Of a DNA stretch of 64,000 bases, positions 11,456 through 23,856 are shown piece by piece. The DNA lies in contig OY720345.1 of assembly GCA_963082975.1 (NCBI GenBank), positions 30,512,611 through 30,576,610 on the forward strand, read 5' to 3'. The notes under the pieces were generated by a model. That model was not told where the DNA came from, did no database searches, and saw nothing but the letters and a program-made list of their open reading frames with translations. Position numbers and translations under genes: made by a program. Each line of letters begins with the position of its first letter. The stretch's first letter is position 1. The DNA is from Labia minor (taxonomy: Eukaryota > Arthropoda > Insecta > Dermaptera > Spongiphoridae).

Positions 11456-12533
11456 AACTTACACATATATATATATAGTTTAAGGTTAATAACATTAAAT
11501 AATGAAAAAATATTAAAATCGATTGTAAAAATATTTTAATATTTCATATATAATATATTTATTTTCCTAATGAATAGTAATTTAATGTTTCTAATTTTTT
11601 ATTACTCAATTATATTTTTCTGTTAATAAATTTACTTCCGGGAATACCTTAGAACAAAAGAATGAATAAAATGCATTAATCAAACCAATGACATCCATTT
11701 CTGTATGATCTTTTATTGACCCTCACGTATTTTTTTTAATCATTAAAGCTCATCTACGTATTTCTTCTCTATCAATTTTATACTTTCCATATTTATTAAT
11801 TTATTAATGTTGTATTAACATAATTAATACTATTATTTAATTAAATTAAAATTATAGTAACACAATTAATATTTTAATTAATTTATAATATATCATTTGA
11901 ATATGATTAATTTTTTCTAATGTAAAAATATGATAATTAAACATGTGTAAACATTTTATTTCTTTGATGGGTATTTAATTTATATTCCCATAGAAACATG
12001 TCTTTACTAAGGCATCGTACATGTTTTATTTTTATTAGATGATGCTCTCCCTCACTCTATCATTCATTCAATCCTGCTTAGAATTTGATAAAGTCCTTTG
12101 TATCTTGGCTAGACATATTTCTGTATGTATATGTAATTGTATACATAGCAAAACAGTTAGTTAAGCGTTTACGAGGCGGCCTCTCTTGTTTGCACATTTA
12201 TTTAACTAGCAATGTACTTTTCATACCAAATACATATCATACATATAAGGCACTCCTTTTATTTTTTATTTTAAAGAATGAGGAAACTAGTGGGTGTTGG
12301 GTTACAACAATTATTATCCAACGTAACGGCAGCAGAAAAAATAAAAAAAATTTCATAGAAAAATAGTATCATTTTTTAATTTCTTAAATCATAATAATTT
12401 ATTGATCAGTAGTTTGATTTTTCTTAAATAGTTTTCTCTCTCAGGATAGCACTAAAAATTAAGTGAGACCATTCACCCCTCCCTAATAAAAATATTTTTT
12501 ATTATATTGTATGCCATATTTATTCATTCAACA
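11456..12533. other. AT-rich intergenic DNA
   Basis: No gene supported. The 93-codon frame at 12085-12366 starts with an aromatic and hydrophobic stretch but has no recognisable domain or codon bias. Confidence 0.5.
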
Positions 12534-12535
12534 TA

Positions 12536-12979
12536 CGAGGGCAGGTTAATAAGCCCTTGACTTTTTGAATGAAACATAGGTTTTTGGATAAAAAATTATT
12601 TTATGTTTCATCGTAGTCTCCTTTGAGCTCTATACACTTCGTCCAACGTTTCTCCGATTTTTGTATCCCTTCCAAAATCGAGGACATCTTTGGTGCCGAT
12701 TCCCCCCGAGAGACCCACTGTTTTGACTGCTGCTTGATATCTGGTGTGTTGTGTTGGATTCACGTTTCATCCACGGTTTCGAAACGGCTCAAAAACTCGT
12801 CCATCCTGCTTAATGACCACATTTTTCCATTTTCTTCACGAGGTAGTGTGCTGTCAAACAAAAACTAAAAGACCCAGCTGGTTCAAATTTCGACAGGAGT
12901 CAGCTGTTACATGTCTGCTAACAGGAGTAGTGTTGTAATTTCATTTAAAAGACGGAAAATTCCAAAAGTCACGGACTCG
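12536..12979 (-). pseudogene. Mariner deletion derivative, GTGACTTTT lineage
   Basis: Flanked by TA (12534-12535 and 12980-12981). The left terminal repeat begins CGAGGGCAGGTTAATAAG; the right end carries AAAAGTCACGGACTCG, its inverse with a 14-base loss. The minus strand encodes two transposase pieces: DETWIQHNTPDIKQQSKQW, which includes the first catalytic aspartate, joined to the C-terminal KRWTKCIELKGDY. Everything between, including the other two aspartates, is deleted. Related copies occur at 39000, 39554, 49653 and 63914. Confidence 0.8.
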
Positions 12980-12981
12980 TA

Positions 12982-14150
12982 GACAAGCTATATTAGTCAA
13001 ACCAATAAAAATTAAATTAAAAAGAGTCAGGCACTATCCACTAAAATTTATAATTTAACATCTTCAATTGAGCAAATCTAGTTATATGTGAAAATAATAA
13101 ATTTAACAGTAGCCACTTGTTGAAACATTTTAATCAGTTATATAAACTAAATGCCAACTTTAAAAGCAGCTGTCAAAATATGAAATAAAATCATTATTTT
13201 TATTATCTTTTTTTATAATTAATATAAGAGAGTTCTTTAAGAAGTGCATGAAATGGAAGGAAAAATGAAGAAATTATTTTTTTTTTAAATATTTTATTGC
13301 GATACTGAATGTCCTCTAAAATAACGGTCGATGGCTGCTTTTACCTCTTCTTCTATGTAGTTATTTTCAATTGTGGTAATAAATGGATTCAATATTATTT
13401 GAGTTCAAACTATCTAGACTCTCTGAAAAAAGTCGAATTGGCAGTCGTGGGACTGGCCGACAGAAGTGAAAACTTGGGCGTAAGAAATTTGAAAGCAGAC
13501 GGAATGCGCACCAGCTTCACGAGAAAAATGAAATTTATATACGTATATATATATATATAAAATTCATAATTATTTTTTTCAGCAAACTGATTATTATTAC
13601 AAAAATATTAAAAATACGATGTGTATGAATATATATATATATGTCTGTCTGTCTGTCTGTCTGTGTGTGTGTCTGTCAAATACTCAAAAACTACCCGTCC
13701 GATTGAGATGAAACTTTCAGGGATTGTTGAGGGCGTCCCAGGGAAGGTTTTAGTGTAGTTAAATCCAAAATTAATTTATCCAAAATTAATTTAAATAGTA
13801 ATATTTTGGTAAAAGTCTATTTATGGTTACCATGGTTACATTGAAAAATTTACAATAAATAAATAAAAATAATTGGAAATCTTTTCAACTTATTATTTTG
13901 ATGACAAAAATAACATACCCATAATAATAGTTCTAATAAAAATAAAAATATAAATCATAATGCAAGTAAAATATTGAATCGTTTTATTTATATTGTTTCA
14001 ATTATTGTTTGAATATTTATTAAATTTATATATAGATTAATTTACATGTTTAAATGTATATTTAATAAATTTATTTATTGATTCTTAATATTAATAATTC
14101 CAATTACTTTCTTGAAATTTTTTTTTATTTAAAAGCATATTCAGCATATC
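12982..14150. other. AT-rich DNA with shared flank and (TGTC)n
   Basis: The words AAGCTATATTAGT (12984) and CTAAATGCCAACTTTAAAAG (about 13148) recur together right of the related mariner at 39000-39499, so this flank belongs to an older shared sequence. A GC-richer frame at 13425-13535 (ELAVVGLADRSENLGVRN) is unrecognised. A CTGT tract lies at 13641-13677, followed by CCCGTCCGATTGAGATGAAA, a motif type common near insect LINE ends. Confidence 0.45.
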
Positions 14151-14151
14151 T

Positions 14152-14467
14152 CGCAAATTTGAATTGGATTAAATAACATATATTAATTTAAATTAAATTA
14201 AATTAATTCAATTATAAATTAAAATTAATAAATAATATTTATTAAACCAGCGAAAGTTTGGCTCTTTTTTGATGGCACCACGTCACGTGTTGGCGCGTGA
14301 GATTTCCAGTGTTAAAAAATTAATTCTGGTACTTTCAGCAATTCAATTTTCGATGTTGAGATTTTGATGTTTTTGATGTTATAAATAATATTTATTAAAT
14401 TATAATTTAATTAATTTAATTTAATTTAAAATAATAAATATTATTTAATCAAATTCAAATTTGCGAG
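14152..14467. mobile_element. Foldback form of repeat A
   Basis: TCTCGCAAATTTGAATT at the left is the inverse of AATTCAAATTTGCGAGA at the right, and the match extends about 28 bases with few mismatches (through GATTAAATAA/TTATTTAATC). The inside contains family A blocks (GATGGCACCACGTCACGTG, GTGTTAAAAAATTAATTCTG). This looks like a foldback MITE made from family A. Confidence 0.6.
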
Positions 14468-14477
14468 ATAGTCGAGT

Positions 14478-14683
14478 GGATAGTGGAGTGTTTGGCTCTT
14501 TGTTGATGGCACCACGTCACGTGTTGGCGAGTGAGATTTCCAGTGTTAAAAAATTAATTCTGGTACTTTCAGCGATTCTATCAAGCTGAAATTCTATATA
14601 TAGCAGTTTTATACAATTATTAATCATGTGAAAAATTATCAAACATATATCTTTATTTTTACGGTCACACACACACACACACA
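14478..14683 (+). repeat. Repeat family A, copy 3
   Basis: Continues directly after the foldback copy: GTTTGGCTCTTTGTTGATGG, the GGCACCACGTCACGTG block, AAGCTGAAATTCTATATATA, ending at the TTTTTACGGTCAC block and a (CA)n run at 14665-14683. The part beyond (CA)n in the full copy is absent. Confidence 0.7.
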
Positions 14684-14984
14684 TATTTAAAAATTAATTT
14701 ATTAAAATATATATTATATAATATATTATATATAGTATATAATTTAATATATATATATATATATATTCTGAAATTAATTTTAAATTATATAAATATATTA
14801 GAAATTAATTTAATATAATTTAACACATAATAATATATTAAAATATTTTATTTTATATATACATAATTTAGTAATACTGATTATTAATGTAAATATAAAT
14901 AATAATATTTAATATGGCAAATATGTAAAATTTTGTAAAGAATGTATCAGAAGTTTAGTGTCTAACATTCTGGCGTATTGCGCA

Positions 14985-15108
14985 TGCGTATATCGGTCGG
15001 TCGATCGGTCGGTCGGTCGTTCGGACGGTCGGTCGTTTTGGAATCTCACGCGAAATCTATATTTTTTCCCCATCCCGCAAAAGTGCTCAACGCCGCTAAA
15101 GAAGTTTT
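14985..15108 (-). repeat. Repeat family E, copy 1, with (GGTC)n minisatellite
   Basis: On the minus strand it begins with GAAGTGAAAACTTCTTTAGC, GGCGT, runs into a tetranucleotide array of GGTC/GACC units (14994-15036), and ends with GCGCATGCGT-type sequence. The copy at 44815-45145 has the same two ends around a different internal array. This end-plus-private-minisatellite layout resembles non-autonomous Helentron (HINE) elements; that assignment is inference. Confidence 0.45.
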
Positions 15109-15420
15109 CACTTCAAAAATTCTCACTCTATGGCGGTTTTGATTTAATGTTAATATGTGCGGAACACACCTTTCTGTTAGCATTTTTATTCGTAAAAACA
15201 CAAGGATTGTTCTTTCGTGGGAGATGCCTAGATCCTTAGCAATATCGATAACCTTCAATCAAATATCCTACATAACCTCATTCGCAGTTTTTGGCCGTCC
15301 ACTACTCTGGACATCACATCCATTTTTATATTTTGTCACACACTTGTAAATAATAGAGCAGAATGTTCTAACATATCTTGCATATCTTTAACAATTGTAA
15401 ACCTTTTATTAAAAAATAAT
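15109..15420 (-). pseudogene. Mariner transposase N-terminal remnant
   Basis: The minus strand reads SGRPKTANEV, then after a stop IDIAKDLGISHERTI and RCVPHILTLNQNRHRVRIFE. This matches the N-terminal helix-turn-helix and linker of mariner transposases (family pattern: GRP.TA, IAE.LGIS, KWVPR.LT..QK..R). It includes at least two stops and joins family E at its 3' side, where the protein match ends. No terminal repeat or catalytic domain is visible. Confidence 0.7.
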
Positions 15421-15807
15421 TAATGCTAATGCGTGTTTACGTTTGGCTATTTTTCAATTGTTCAAAACCCACAAAATTAGTTATTTTCAAATGATTCCTA
15501 ATCGGTTTTTACTCTACAGAACGATTTAGAATTTGACATTTATTCACAAGTCGTTTGATATTATTTATTCTTCTTCATTTCGAAAACTTTTCAAATATCC
15601 ATTGAAGAAATAACTACTAATTGCAACTTATTGTTAGTATATTTTATTTTTGGTATAATGCATATTAATAATAATAATAAATAATACTTCAAATGCGGTG
15701 CTTAGAGAAAGGAATCGGTAACCTCTTTTTTAATGAGGAAGATGAACAGATCATGAGAGAAAATTTGATCTAAACTAAAAGATAAAAAAAACTTCTCTTA
15801 ATTAAAA

Positions 15808-15845
<38 letters not shown>

Positions 15846-18438
15846 AAGTTTTATATTATTAGTTAGTTATCTTTAAGAATATTTATCAGATATTCTATAA
15901 AATATTTTTTTCTGGAATTTCTTAATTTTCATCTTTGAAAAATGTAAATTTTATATTATGGAAAATCCATTACCTTACCCAATGACTCAGTGACAGAATA
16001 GAAAATATATATTACAAATTTTGATATAGGTACTAATTCATTTAGAAATTTAATATGTAAATATTTAAAATATGTTTATGAATCCACATATGACTTAAGG
16101 TTATTAAGGTCTTAATTCGAATTGTAAATAATTAATCATTCTTTATGAAAATTATATTGTCCAATTCTTATTAATATTTTCTTCAAACCGGGATTAAGCT
16201 AGTTTATATTTTTTTTTTTTATAATATTATTTTCAGTGATCCCATAAATATTTTTCGAATATATATCGGCTCTAGTATATTCTAAGCCTCTTGTTATTTT
16301 AAAAGTGGGAGAAGTTGTTTGCTATAAGGAAAATTCTAAGAAGATAAATTTTCGAGTCCACTTGTCACAATGAATACATTCAACCAGAAAACTAATCCTA
16401 CATTCACATCTCTAAAATATTACATGCATATAAATTGAAATAGTATGTGAAATTATTCGCATATATATATATATATATATATAAGTAAATAAAAAAAAAT
16501 TAATACAGATATAGATTATAGTTGTTTTTTGGGTATTAAACTGATGTGATTTGATGGTGACTGAATTTAAATATTCATATTCTTCTTTTTCAAATTCCAT
16601 ATTTATTTATTTATCTTTATAAAAAAATGTATATAAAAAAAATTATGTTTAATAACATTTCGATAACTAAAAAGTTTTTTTTATTGATTTGAAAAAAAAA
16701 ATTAATACAATATTTATACTTATATAAATTTTTAATCCAATGAATTTTATATATAAAATCCTTTGAATTTTTTATATATTTTTTTTAATTTAATATTTAA
16801 AAATCTATTTTAGTAGTTTATGAGAAATAATGGAAAAAAGAAAAATAAACAAAATTTGATTTATTTTATTTCTGTAAGGACTTTCAAATCATATGTTCTT
16901 AATTTTAAAATTTTACTTTTCATATTTATTGATATTTTTAATTTAAAGAATAAATTATTTTATTAAATATTTAAGTCATATTTACTTATTTTACTGTTTT
17001 TTATAAAATTTCTTATATAATAATATTTAAATATTATTAATTTCTAAGAATTTTTTCTAAAAATCAGTTAAAAATAGATATTTTTAAGTGTTTTTATCCT
17101 CTTCATTAATATCAGTTAATTAATTATTATTAGTAAAAATAATAGTTTATTTGTTTTAAAAGAAAAATCAACATCAAATTTCAAAAGATTACGTTCATAT
17201 AAAACTATGCAAGCAATTTTTATAACACAATCTTATCAAATATTGATATATACTATCAATTGTATTCGAAAAAATATATTTTAAATACCTTATAAATATT
17301 CTAAATTATTTATTTTAAAATTAAAGAAATAGGAATAATGTTTTTTTTGAATTAAAAAAACAAATTATAAGGTAAATAATATATTACTATATTTATCTAT
17401 TTATTTATCTACGGAAATTATTCAATTGGTTAGAGTTCATTTGTTTAATCTTCAAAAGTTTTCTATATTTTGTTTACCAAATTTACTAAACTATACTCCG
17501 GGATCCACAATAATAAATTTAATAAAAATTTGTTAAATAAAATTGTAAAATTAATTAGATTAAAAATGTTCAGATAATATTATAATTATAAAATTAAACT
17601 CAAAAAGACTATAAATAAATAACTAAATAAATACTCCTCTATACTTCAAACGCACATTACACACAACATATCTATAATATATTTAATTAAAATTAAATAC
17701 ATTAAGATAAACTGAATCAATATTCGTATGATTGTTAAATTAGAATTTTCACAAATTAAAATCAATTAAAACGATTTAATAAAAAAAAAGAAGTTCGATA
17801 TCTGAAATTTTTAAATTTTCCCACATAAAGATTTAATTACAATTATATATATATAAATTAAAATATAATTGAATTAAATAATTCTTTATTTGAACGATTT
17901 CTAAAGTCAGAATATCCATTCAGAAAAAAAATTAAAATATTTAACTGTAATTCCAGAATTGAAAATCATAAGATGTTGCGATTATTTCGTTGTATATCTC
18001 TTCAAATAACAGTAAATATATTTCTCAACTGTTGATTCCTTTATCTCTTGCCAATATATCTCTTATATGGTTTGTAGAATCTCAAACAACATAATTCTGT
18101 ATGTTTTATTATTATTGTATTATATTCTCTTCATAACATTGTTTAAAATAATAAAATATAATATTATTTTATATTATTTTATTAGAAATATATATATAAA
18201 TTATATTTAAATAAAAAAATACTCTTATTTACATGTTTTTAATCATTCATATTATTATTGAATAAAAAAACATATTGTATATTCAAATTTGATTAAATTT
18301 GTTGTACTCGTATATTGGTCAATTTAATATTAAGGAATAGAAATCACAAAGATTATATTTTTTGGAAATAAATAAATAAAAATGAAAAAAGTTAATCACA
18401 TATAAATAAATATATTCTAGAATTGGATTTTGAAACAT
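15421..18438. other. AT-rich intergenic DNA
   Basis: About 3 kb of very AT-rich DNA with (AT)n tracts at 15813-15843 and 16460-16484. No coding, RNA or repeat feature that I can support. Confidence 0.6.
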
Positions 18439-18442
18439 TTAA

Positions 18443-18527
18443 CACACACATACGTTCCCACTGGCATGTACCACCGGTGGCTCATGCCGACACATTAAAT
18501 CAATAGACAAATTATGGAGCCGGCGGG
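18443..18527. mobile_element. Possible piggyBac-like MITE
   Basis: An 85-bp GC-richer block bounded by TTAA at 18439-18442 and 18528-18531, the piggyBac target duplication. The right end reads GGAGCCGGCGGG before TTAA. Inside is a near-perfect palindrome at 18463-18488: GGCATG, CCACCGGTGG and CATGCC with two mismatched pairs. The two outer ends are not obvious inverse copies of each other, so this is tentative. Confidence 0.35.
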
Positions 18528-18531
18528 TTAA

Positions 18532-19883
18532 AGAATATGCAATCATATTTTAAATATTCGACGATAAAGTTTAATTGCAAATAATATCGACTAAAATAAT
18601 TGCTAAAAAAATAATTATTATAACGTTTTTATTTTTCAATTATTAGAATTAGAATTAATATTGTTTTATTGAAAAGAAACATAAAAATTATAGATTAAAT
18701 TTTGTTAAAAAAATATTTAATAAAATGTTGGTAGCTAGATGCTTTTAACAATAATTGAAAAAAATAGCTTAACATAAATTTTAATTGCAAGTTTGATGCC
18801 ATGTATATGATATGGTCATTTAAAATAATTACATATTTTTTTAAAAAATATCTTTTAAATTAAAAATAAAATTTATAATTTATTAGTAGTTTATAATTAT
18901 TTAAACAATATATTTGATAATTATATCATAATATATCTTTAGTATTAGTAAGTCAGTAAAAAAATTTCAAATATCGAAGTAAATGTTTTTGTTGTTAAAA
19001 ATATGTAGTACTACAAATTCGTAAAATTATCTATATTTTGAATGTTTTCATTTAAAATTCAAAAACAATTTGCTTATTAGATGAAAGAGATCGATTGTTT
19101 AAAGTGTAACATCGCCATCATTTAGAATTCTATTAGTATAATATAAAAATGTTTTTATTTTGGCCATGTAATGAACCTTGAATGATATTCACACAGATTG
19201 TTTAATTGTATTTAATTTATTTCAAAATTCCTCGACAACAAATACATATGTAATCCTTTATACTAATTAATAGTAATTAGCCTAAGCCTCTACGACTTAC
19301 GAACCTCACTACACAAATATTAAGATAATTTCCTAAATAGGGATGAACGAAAGGGGATAATGACTGAAACTGTGAAATGATCTAAATAGATCTTTGAATG
19401 GAAACATATGAAGACTTCGAGAGATGAAGAGATAACAACACACATGAACTTGTAAGAAGATAGACAAGCTTTCAAGGAACTTGTGAACTGGAAAAGGCGG
19501 ATAAGACAATAAAACCAAATACTGGACAAAAAGAGAGAGACGAGACATTGTATAAATTCATCAGAAATGTAAATGAAATCAAAGAATATATAATTACTTC
19601 TGCACAAATGCATTATAGTAAATATAAATGTAGTATATTGTAATATCTTTAATAAAATCTTTACAATAAAAAGTTAATGTAAACCCTTAATACTCTGAAA
19701 AAGAAAGGAAAACAAAAATAAATAACGTTCCTCTATTATGAAAGATTTTTTATAATATAAAATAGTATATTCGTTGTATCCATCTGAGAAATTAGGAATA
19801 AAACTATATATATATATATTCTAACTTCAAAAATTAATTATTTTTTTTATAACCAAGAGGAAAAAAAATAAAGTAAACTTTTG
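18532..19883. other. AT-rich intergenic DNA
   Basis: No gene supported. The 97-codon minus-strand frame at 19320-19613 is rich in Ser/Phe/Leu/Tyr with no recognisable domain and lies in sequence not different from its surroundings. Confidence 0.5.
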
Positions 19884-19891
19884 ATTTAGTT

Positions 19892-20137
19892 CAATGCTTT
19901 TCAACCTTTCAATATTCGCAGCCCATTTTTCAATTATAATCATCGCTCCGCCGTTTACATTGATTATTTTGGAATCTATTATTAAATTATTTTTAACTAA
20001 CTCCCAAAACAAGAGAATTTTTATGTGTATGTGTGCATTCCTTTCATTCACAGTTAGTCAATTTTTTTTAAACAATTTTTCTCTTGGATATTCTTGCGCC
20101 CCTTAATAGGGTGCGCCCCACAGATTGAGAATCGCTG
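19892..20137. mobile_element. Non-autonomous hAT element
   Basis: The left end is CAATGCTTTTCAACCTTTC; the reverse complement of the right end is CAGCGATTCTCAATCTGTGG. This is the 'CAGxGxTTCTCAACC' style of hAT/Charlie-type ends. Flanking 8-mers ATTTAGTT and GTTTGGTT agree at 6 of 8. No transposase. Confidence 0.6.
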
Positions 20138-20153
20138 GTTTGGTTGATTGAAA

Positions 20154-20512
20154 ATAAGTTGACCTGTGGCCAGGTCCGAACCGACCGATGGTTTGAAGTA
20201 AATTAATTTCCAGCTACAGAAACAATTTCAAATAATTTTAAGATATCTATTAATGCAATAAAAACAGATATGGATATAACATACATATTTTTAATTTTAT
20301 TATATTTATAATATATAAGTAGTAGCTGGCTGTGACGTCATGAAGGGTTGGGTGACGTAATATAATTTAAAATTAAGAAAAAACTAATGAAGATGATTTT
20401 TCCCGAGGATAAAACCAATACAAAATGCATGATTCCTGGTGATATATAAAAAAATCTCCTCATGTGAAATTTGGTGTGAAAACAATACATCCCTTACTAT
20501 CGTCGGTCGGTA
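20154..20512 (+). repeat. Repeat family B, copy 1
   Basis: Shares nearly its whole length with 23857-24215, starting AATAAGTTGACCTGTGGCCA, then GGTCCGAACCGACCGA, GCTGTGACGTCATGAA, AATGCATGATTC, and ending CTATCGTCGGTCGGTAAAAA. The word ACCGACCGA near the left is inverse to TCGGTCGGT at the right, suggesting short terminal inverted repeats. No coding capacity. Confidence 0.7.
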
Positions 20513-21250
20513 AAAATTGAATAATATTGGGTTTATTCACGGATGATATTATTAACTATGTAAACCGAGACATTTTTATCTCCCAGAGAATTTTTGCGGG
20601 GACACTGGGACAGAATACACATAAGAATTAGCAAAATGATCGTATGGGATTTGTAAGTCAGCTAAAGAATAAGAATATTTGATCTATCAAAATTAAAAAA
20701 AATTTTAGGAGATCTAATTTTATTTATTTATTTAAAATAAGTTGTACCACATGTTTATAATTAACAAAAATTATACATTAAGTTAATTTTTTAAATAAGC
20801 TTAACTATATATATATATATTTTATTTCTTTCCAAATATGATTTATCAGTACAATGATAAAAAAAAAATTTGATAATTTATTAATATTAAATTGTTATTG
20901 AGTATAAATATATTCGATTACAATATATTTATATTCATATGAAATAATTTCCATAATAAAAAAAATAAAATATTTTTATATTGGTAAATTAAAAAGAAAT
21001 AATAATGAAAAAGAGTTATATTTTTACAATATATATGATTTTTTTTTTGTGATGTTTGCATTTTAATTTTAAATTGAGGAATTATAATAATAATTAATTC
21101 TACCTATATAGTAAAATATTTAAAATATATCAAAGTTTAATTTATGAAATTGTATATTTCAAAATGAAAATAAAAAGTTTAAGAAAATTATCGCGATATT
21201 CAATTATTTTTTTATTATTAATTAAATTTAAAAAAAAACAATTGAATATT
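20513..21250. other. AT-rich intergenic DNA
   Basis: Poly-A/T-rich sequence with no recognisable feature. Confidence 0.6.
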
Positions 21251-21365
21251 TAATAGGGCCTCCTCCTTTCCCCATATTTAGCCCTTCCAAGCCTCGCCTT
21301 CCGAAATTTAGAAAAAGTAATAATAAAGAAAGTTTGCCTTAAAAAAAAAGATTAAAAAAAATAAG

Positions 21366-21544
21366 GCGTTTGGTCTGTAGCCTCTTTGAATCAGCTGAGA
21401 GTGCCTTTGATTTTTTGGATTTCGAAATGAAATCGCGAAATTCGGGGCAACCTGAAATAAAAACCTACCTAGTAAGGGAGTGCATAGCCTCCATCAATAG
21501 GCATGGAGGGCCCATGCTAATCGAAAAAGCCCTGCGCTCCAAAG
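21366..21544 (+). other. Candidate coding block or exon, unrecognised
   Basis: A GC-richer open stretch reading VCSLFESAESAFDFLDFEMK and later KTYLVRECIASINRHGGPM, LIEKALRSK. It is bordered on the left by AATAAG (weak acceptor, no pyrimidine tract) and on the right by AAAG/GTAACC (possible donor); the frame stays open to a TGA at 21595-21597. The GC-rich character continues on both sides (21255-21700), which argues for an inserted element or processed pseudogene as much as an exon. I do not recognise the protein. Confidence 0.3.
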
Positions 21545-21744
21545 GTAACCAACAATTTGTTCCTGTTCAGGCTAATCCCATTTCGGAACTTTGCTGAATT
21601 ACCTTCCCGAATTCCCGTTCATCCAATCCACCTCAAATACACTCTCAGTAATACAAAATGGCACAATTCAGACCTGGAGTGCAATTCATGCAATCCATCC
21701 CTTAAATAATAGCATGGCATTTGTTTTACCCACCCACATTTTAT

Positions 21745-23010
21745 TAATTTATTAATTCTAATATAATCTATGAATTAGTATGATGAGAACATGCAAGGAT
21801 GTAGGAGGCAACCACCTGAAAATTCCTAACAACTACGTATATAATATATATATATATATATCAAAAAATAGCCACCATCCCAGTATAACGCATCGAAACC
21901 TACTAATTCTAAAATATCTTTGTCTCTTCTGCCTCCTTTATCAATGCTTCTTCTTGAAAGATGTACTCTGAAATTCCCTAATCTCACTAAATTCTGTCAT
22001 ATATATAATTTAATATATTTTTTTATAATCTCCTAATGAATATTATCAAAAGCAAAAAATCATTGTAATTTAATTCTACTTTCTATATTATATTAAACTT
22101 TACTTTAAATATTATATTTACATTTTCTATTTTAAATTTCGCCATGCTAAATAAATAACGATTATTACTTACATTTGGAGAGCTGTATTTAAATAATTTC
22201 ATCGTCATGAAGGATGGAGAAGATAATCAAGAATTCAAATCAACATTCAGTAGCAGGAACGAAGATTGAAACATGAAATATAAGAAGAAAAATAACTTAT
22301 TAGTTTATAATTAAATTAATAAATTTAAATTGAATTAAAAATAAAATTACTAATAAATACTGACCTCGGAGTTAATAAAGGGTTGATATTTCTCGCAGAT
22401 TAAACTCTAAGAACAGCTCGTAGACTTGAATTGATGTCCATCACTCTCTCCTCGATAAAGAAAAAAATAATTAAGATTAGATATTTATATTATATAAAGG
22501 AAATAAAAAAATAAGATATAAATAAATAAATAATATTAATAGGATTAAAAAAGTGTATAGGTTTTTAAAAATATTATCTTATTTCTGTAATATTAAAATA
22601 CTACAATTATTTTACATCCTATATAGAACCATGATTATAATAAGTTATAATACGCATTTAATAGAGATATAATAAAAATATCTTAGAAAACATCAGAAAA
22701 CTAATTATGATTATATTATTAATTTCACGAAGATTTTATTCTGTTTAATTGATATATAGGTAATAGAAATATTATTCATTTTTCAAAAGTGTTATAATAA
22801 TATGAAATTGACAAAACAATATTCATATGAGATTTGAAAGAAACAGTGTGAGCGATAATGATATTAGAAAGAATATATAGAATATTTAAAATTATATATT
22901 CCTATATGAATATAAGAAATTTATATTTTTTTGATTTATAATTATATTATATGAATTTTGAAAATAATCAGCACATCTTCATATTTTTTAAATAAATAAG
23001 TTTTAATAGG

Positions 23011-23042
<32 letters not shown>

Positions 23043-23375
23043 TGAAATTTAAAAAATATTTCAATAAATATATTTAAAGAAAAATAAAATTTTGTATATG
23101 ATTTTTTATTTTTTAAATAATTTTAATTTAATTTTTAATAAAATTTAAATAATGAGATCTGAAAGAATATTTAAGATTAATTCTTTTCAAAGATTTGAAT
23201 GAAAAATTTATAAATTTATTTGGGTATATGAATAAAAAATTATAAAAATGCACTTTTTAAAATTTAATTTTTATTGAAATATTTTTTTTTTAAGTTCACT
23301 AATCTTCCTTTTAATTAATAAAAATAAATAGTAAAATTACAATTAATTCTTGATTAGCGACTGATTAAGGGATGA
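21745..23375. other. AT-rich intergenic DNA
   Basis: No gene supported. On the minus strand CCAAAT/GTAAGTAAT near 22174 has a good donor consensus but no convincing exon behind it. A TA run lies at 23015-23042. Confidence 0.5.
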
Positions 23376-23381
23376 TTTCAG

Positions 23382-23502
23382 TGGAGAGGGTCTTACACTC
23401 ACAGGGAAGGGGAACTAAATACGTTCAACTCGGCCGGACGGCAGTAGGAGGTCAGTGCAGGCGGCTGAGGGGCATGGAGAGGGGCGAGCGGGGAGTGCAA
23501 AG
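23382..23502 (+). other. GC-rich island, candidate exon
   Basis: About 60% GC in a genome background near 25%. Left border GATGATTTCAG, right border CAAAG/GTGAGC, a near-consensus donor. One of three frames is open throughout (ERVLHSQGRGTKYVQLGRTA, then VGGQCRRLRGMERGERGVQ), but an open frame of this size is not unusual at this GC. It could be a coding exon, an untranslated first exon or a conserved regulatory island. Confidence 0.25.
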
Positions 23503-23856
23503 GTGAGCGCTCTACTGCAAATTATTTCAAATAAAATACATATTAAAATAAAATAAAATAAACAAATATTATTTTTTTAAATTAGTAGTGTTTTAGAATA
23601 CATCTTAAATCGAATCAATAAGTTTAATTCTATTAATTCTATTAAATCAACAAGCTTAATTTTATTCAAAGATCTTAATGAAAATTTAAAAAAAAAAATT
23701 ATAAATATATCAGTAAGAAGTTCATTAATGAAATTATCATATTTTGAAAAAAAACAAACAAGGAGGTGGCGTATTAATGTAAATGGTTCAATTTAAATTT
23801 AAAATTGTTCGCTGAATGTGATATAATTTTAATTTAATGTAAATATATTTCATAAT

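Noticed and set aside
14994-15036. CRISPR-like array
   Set aside because: It is a plain GGTC tetranucleotide microsatellite without spacers, in a eukaryotic context.
19320-19613. 97-codon minus-strand frame with hydrophobic stretches
   Set aside because: Local composition is the same as the flanks, no splice borders or start context, and no recognisable domain.
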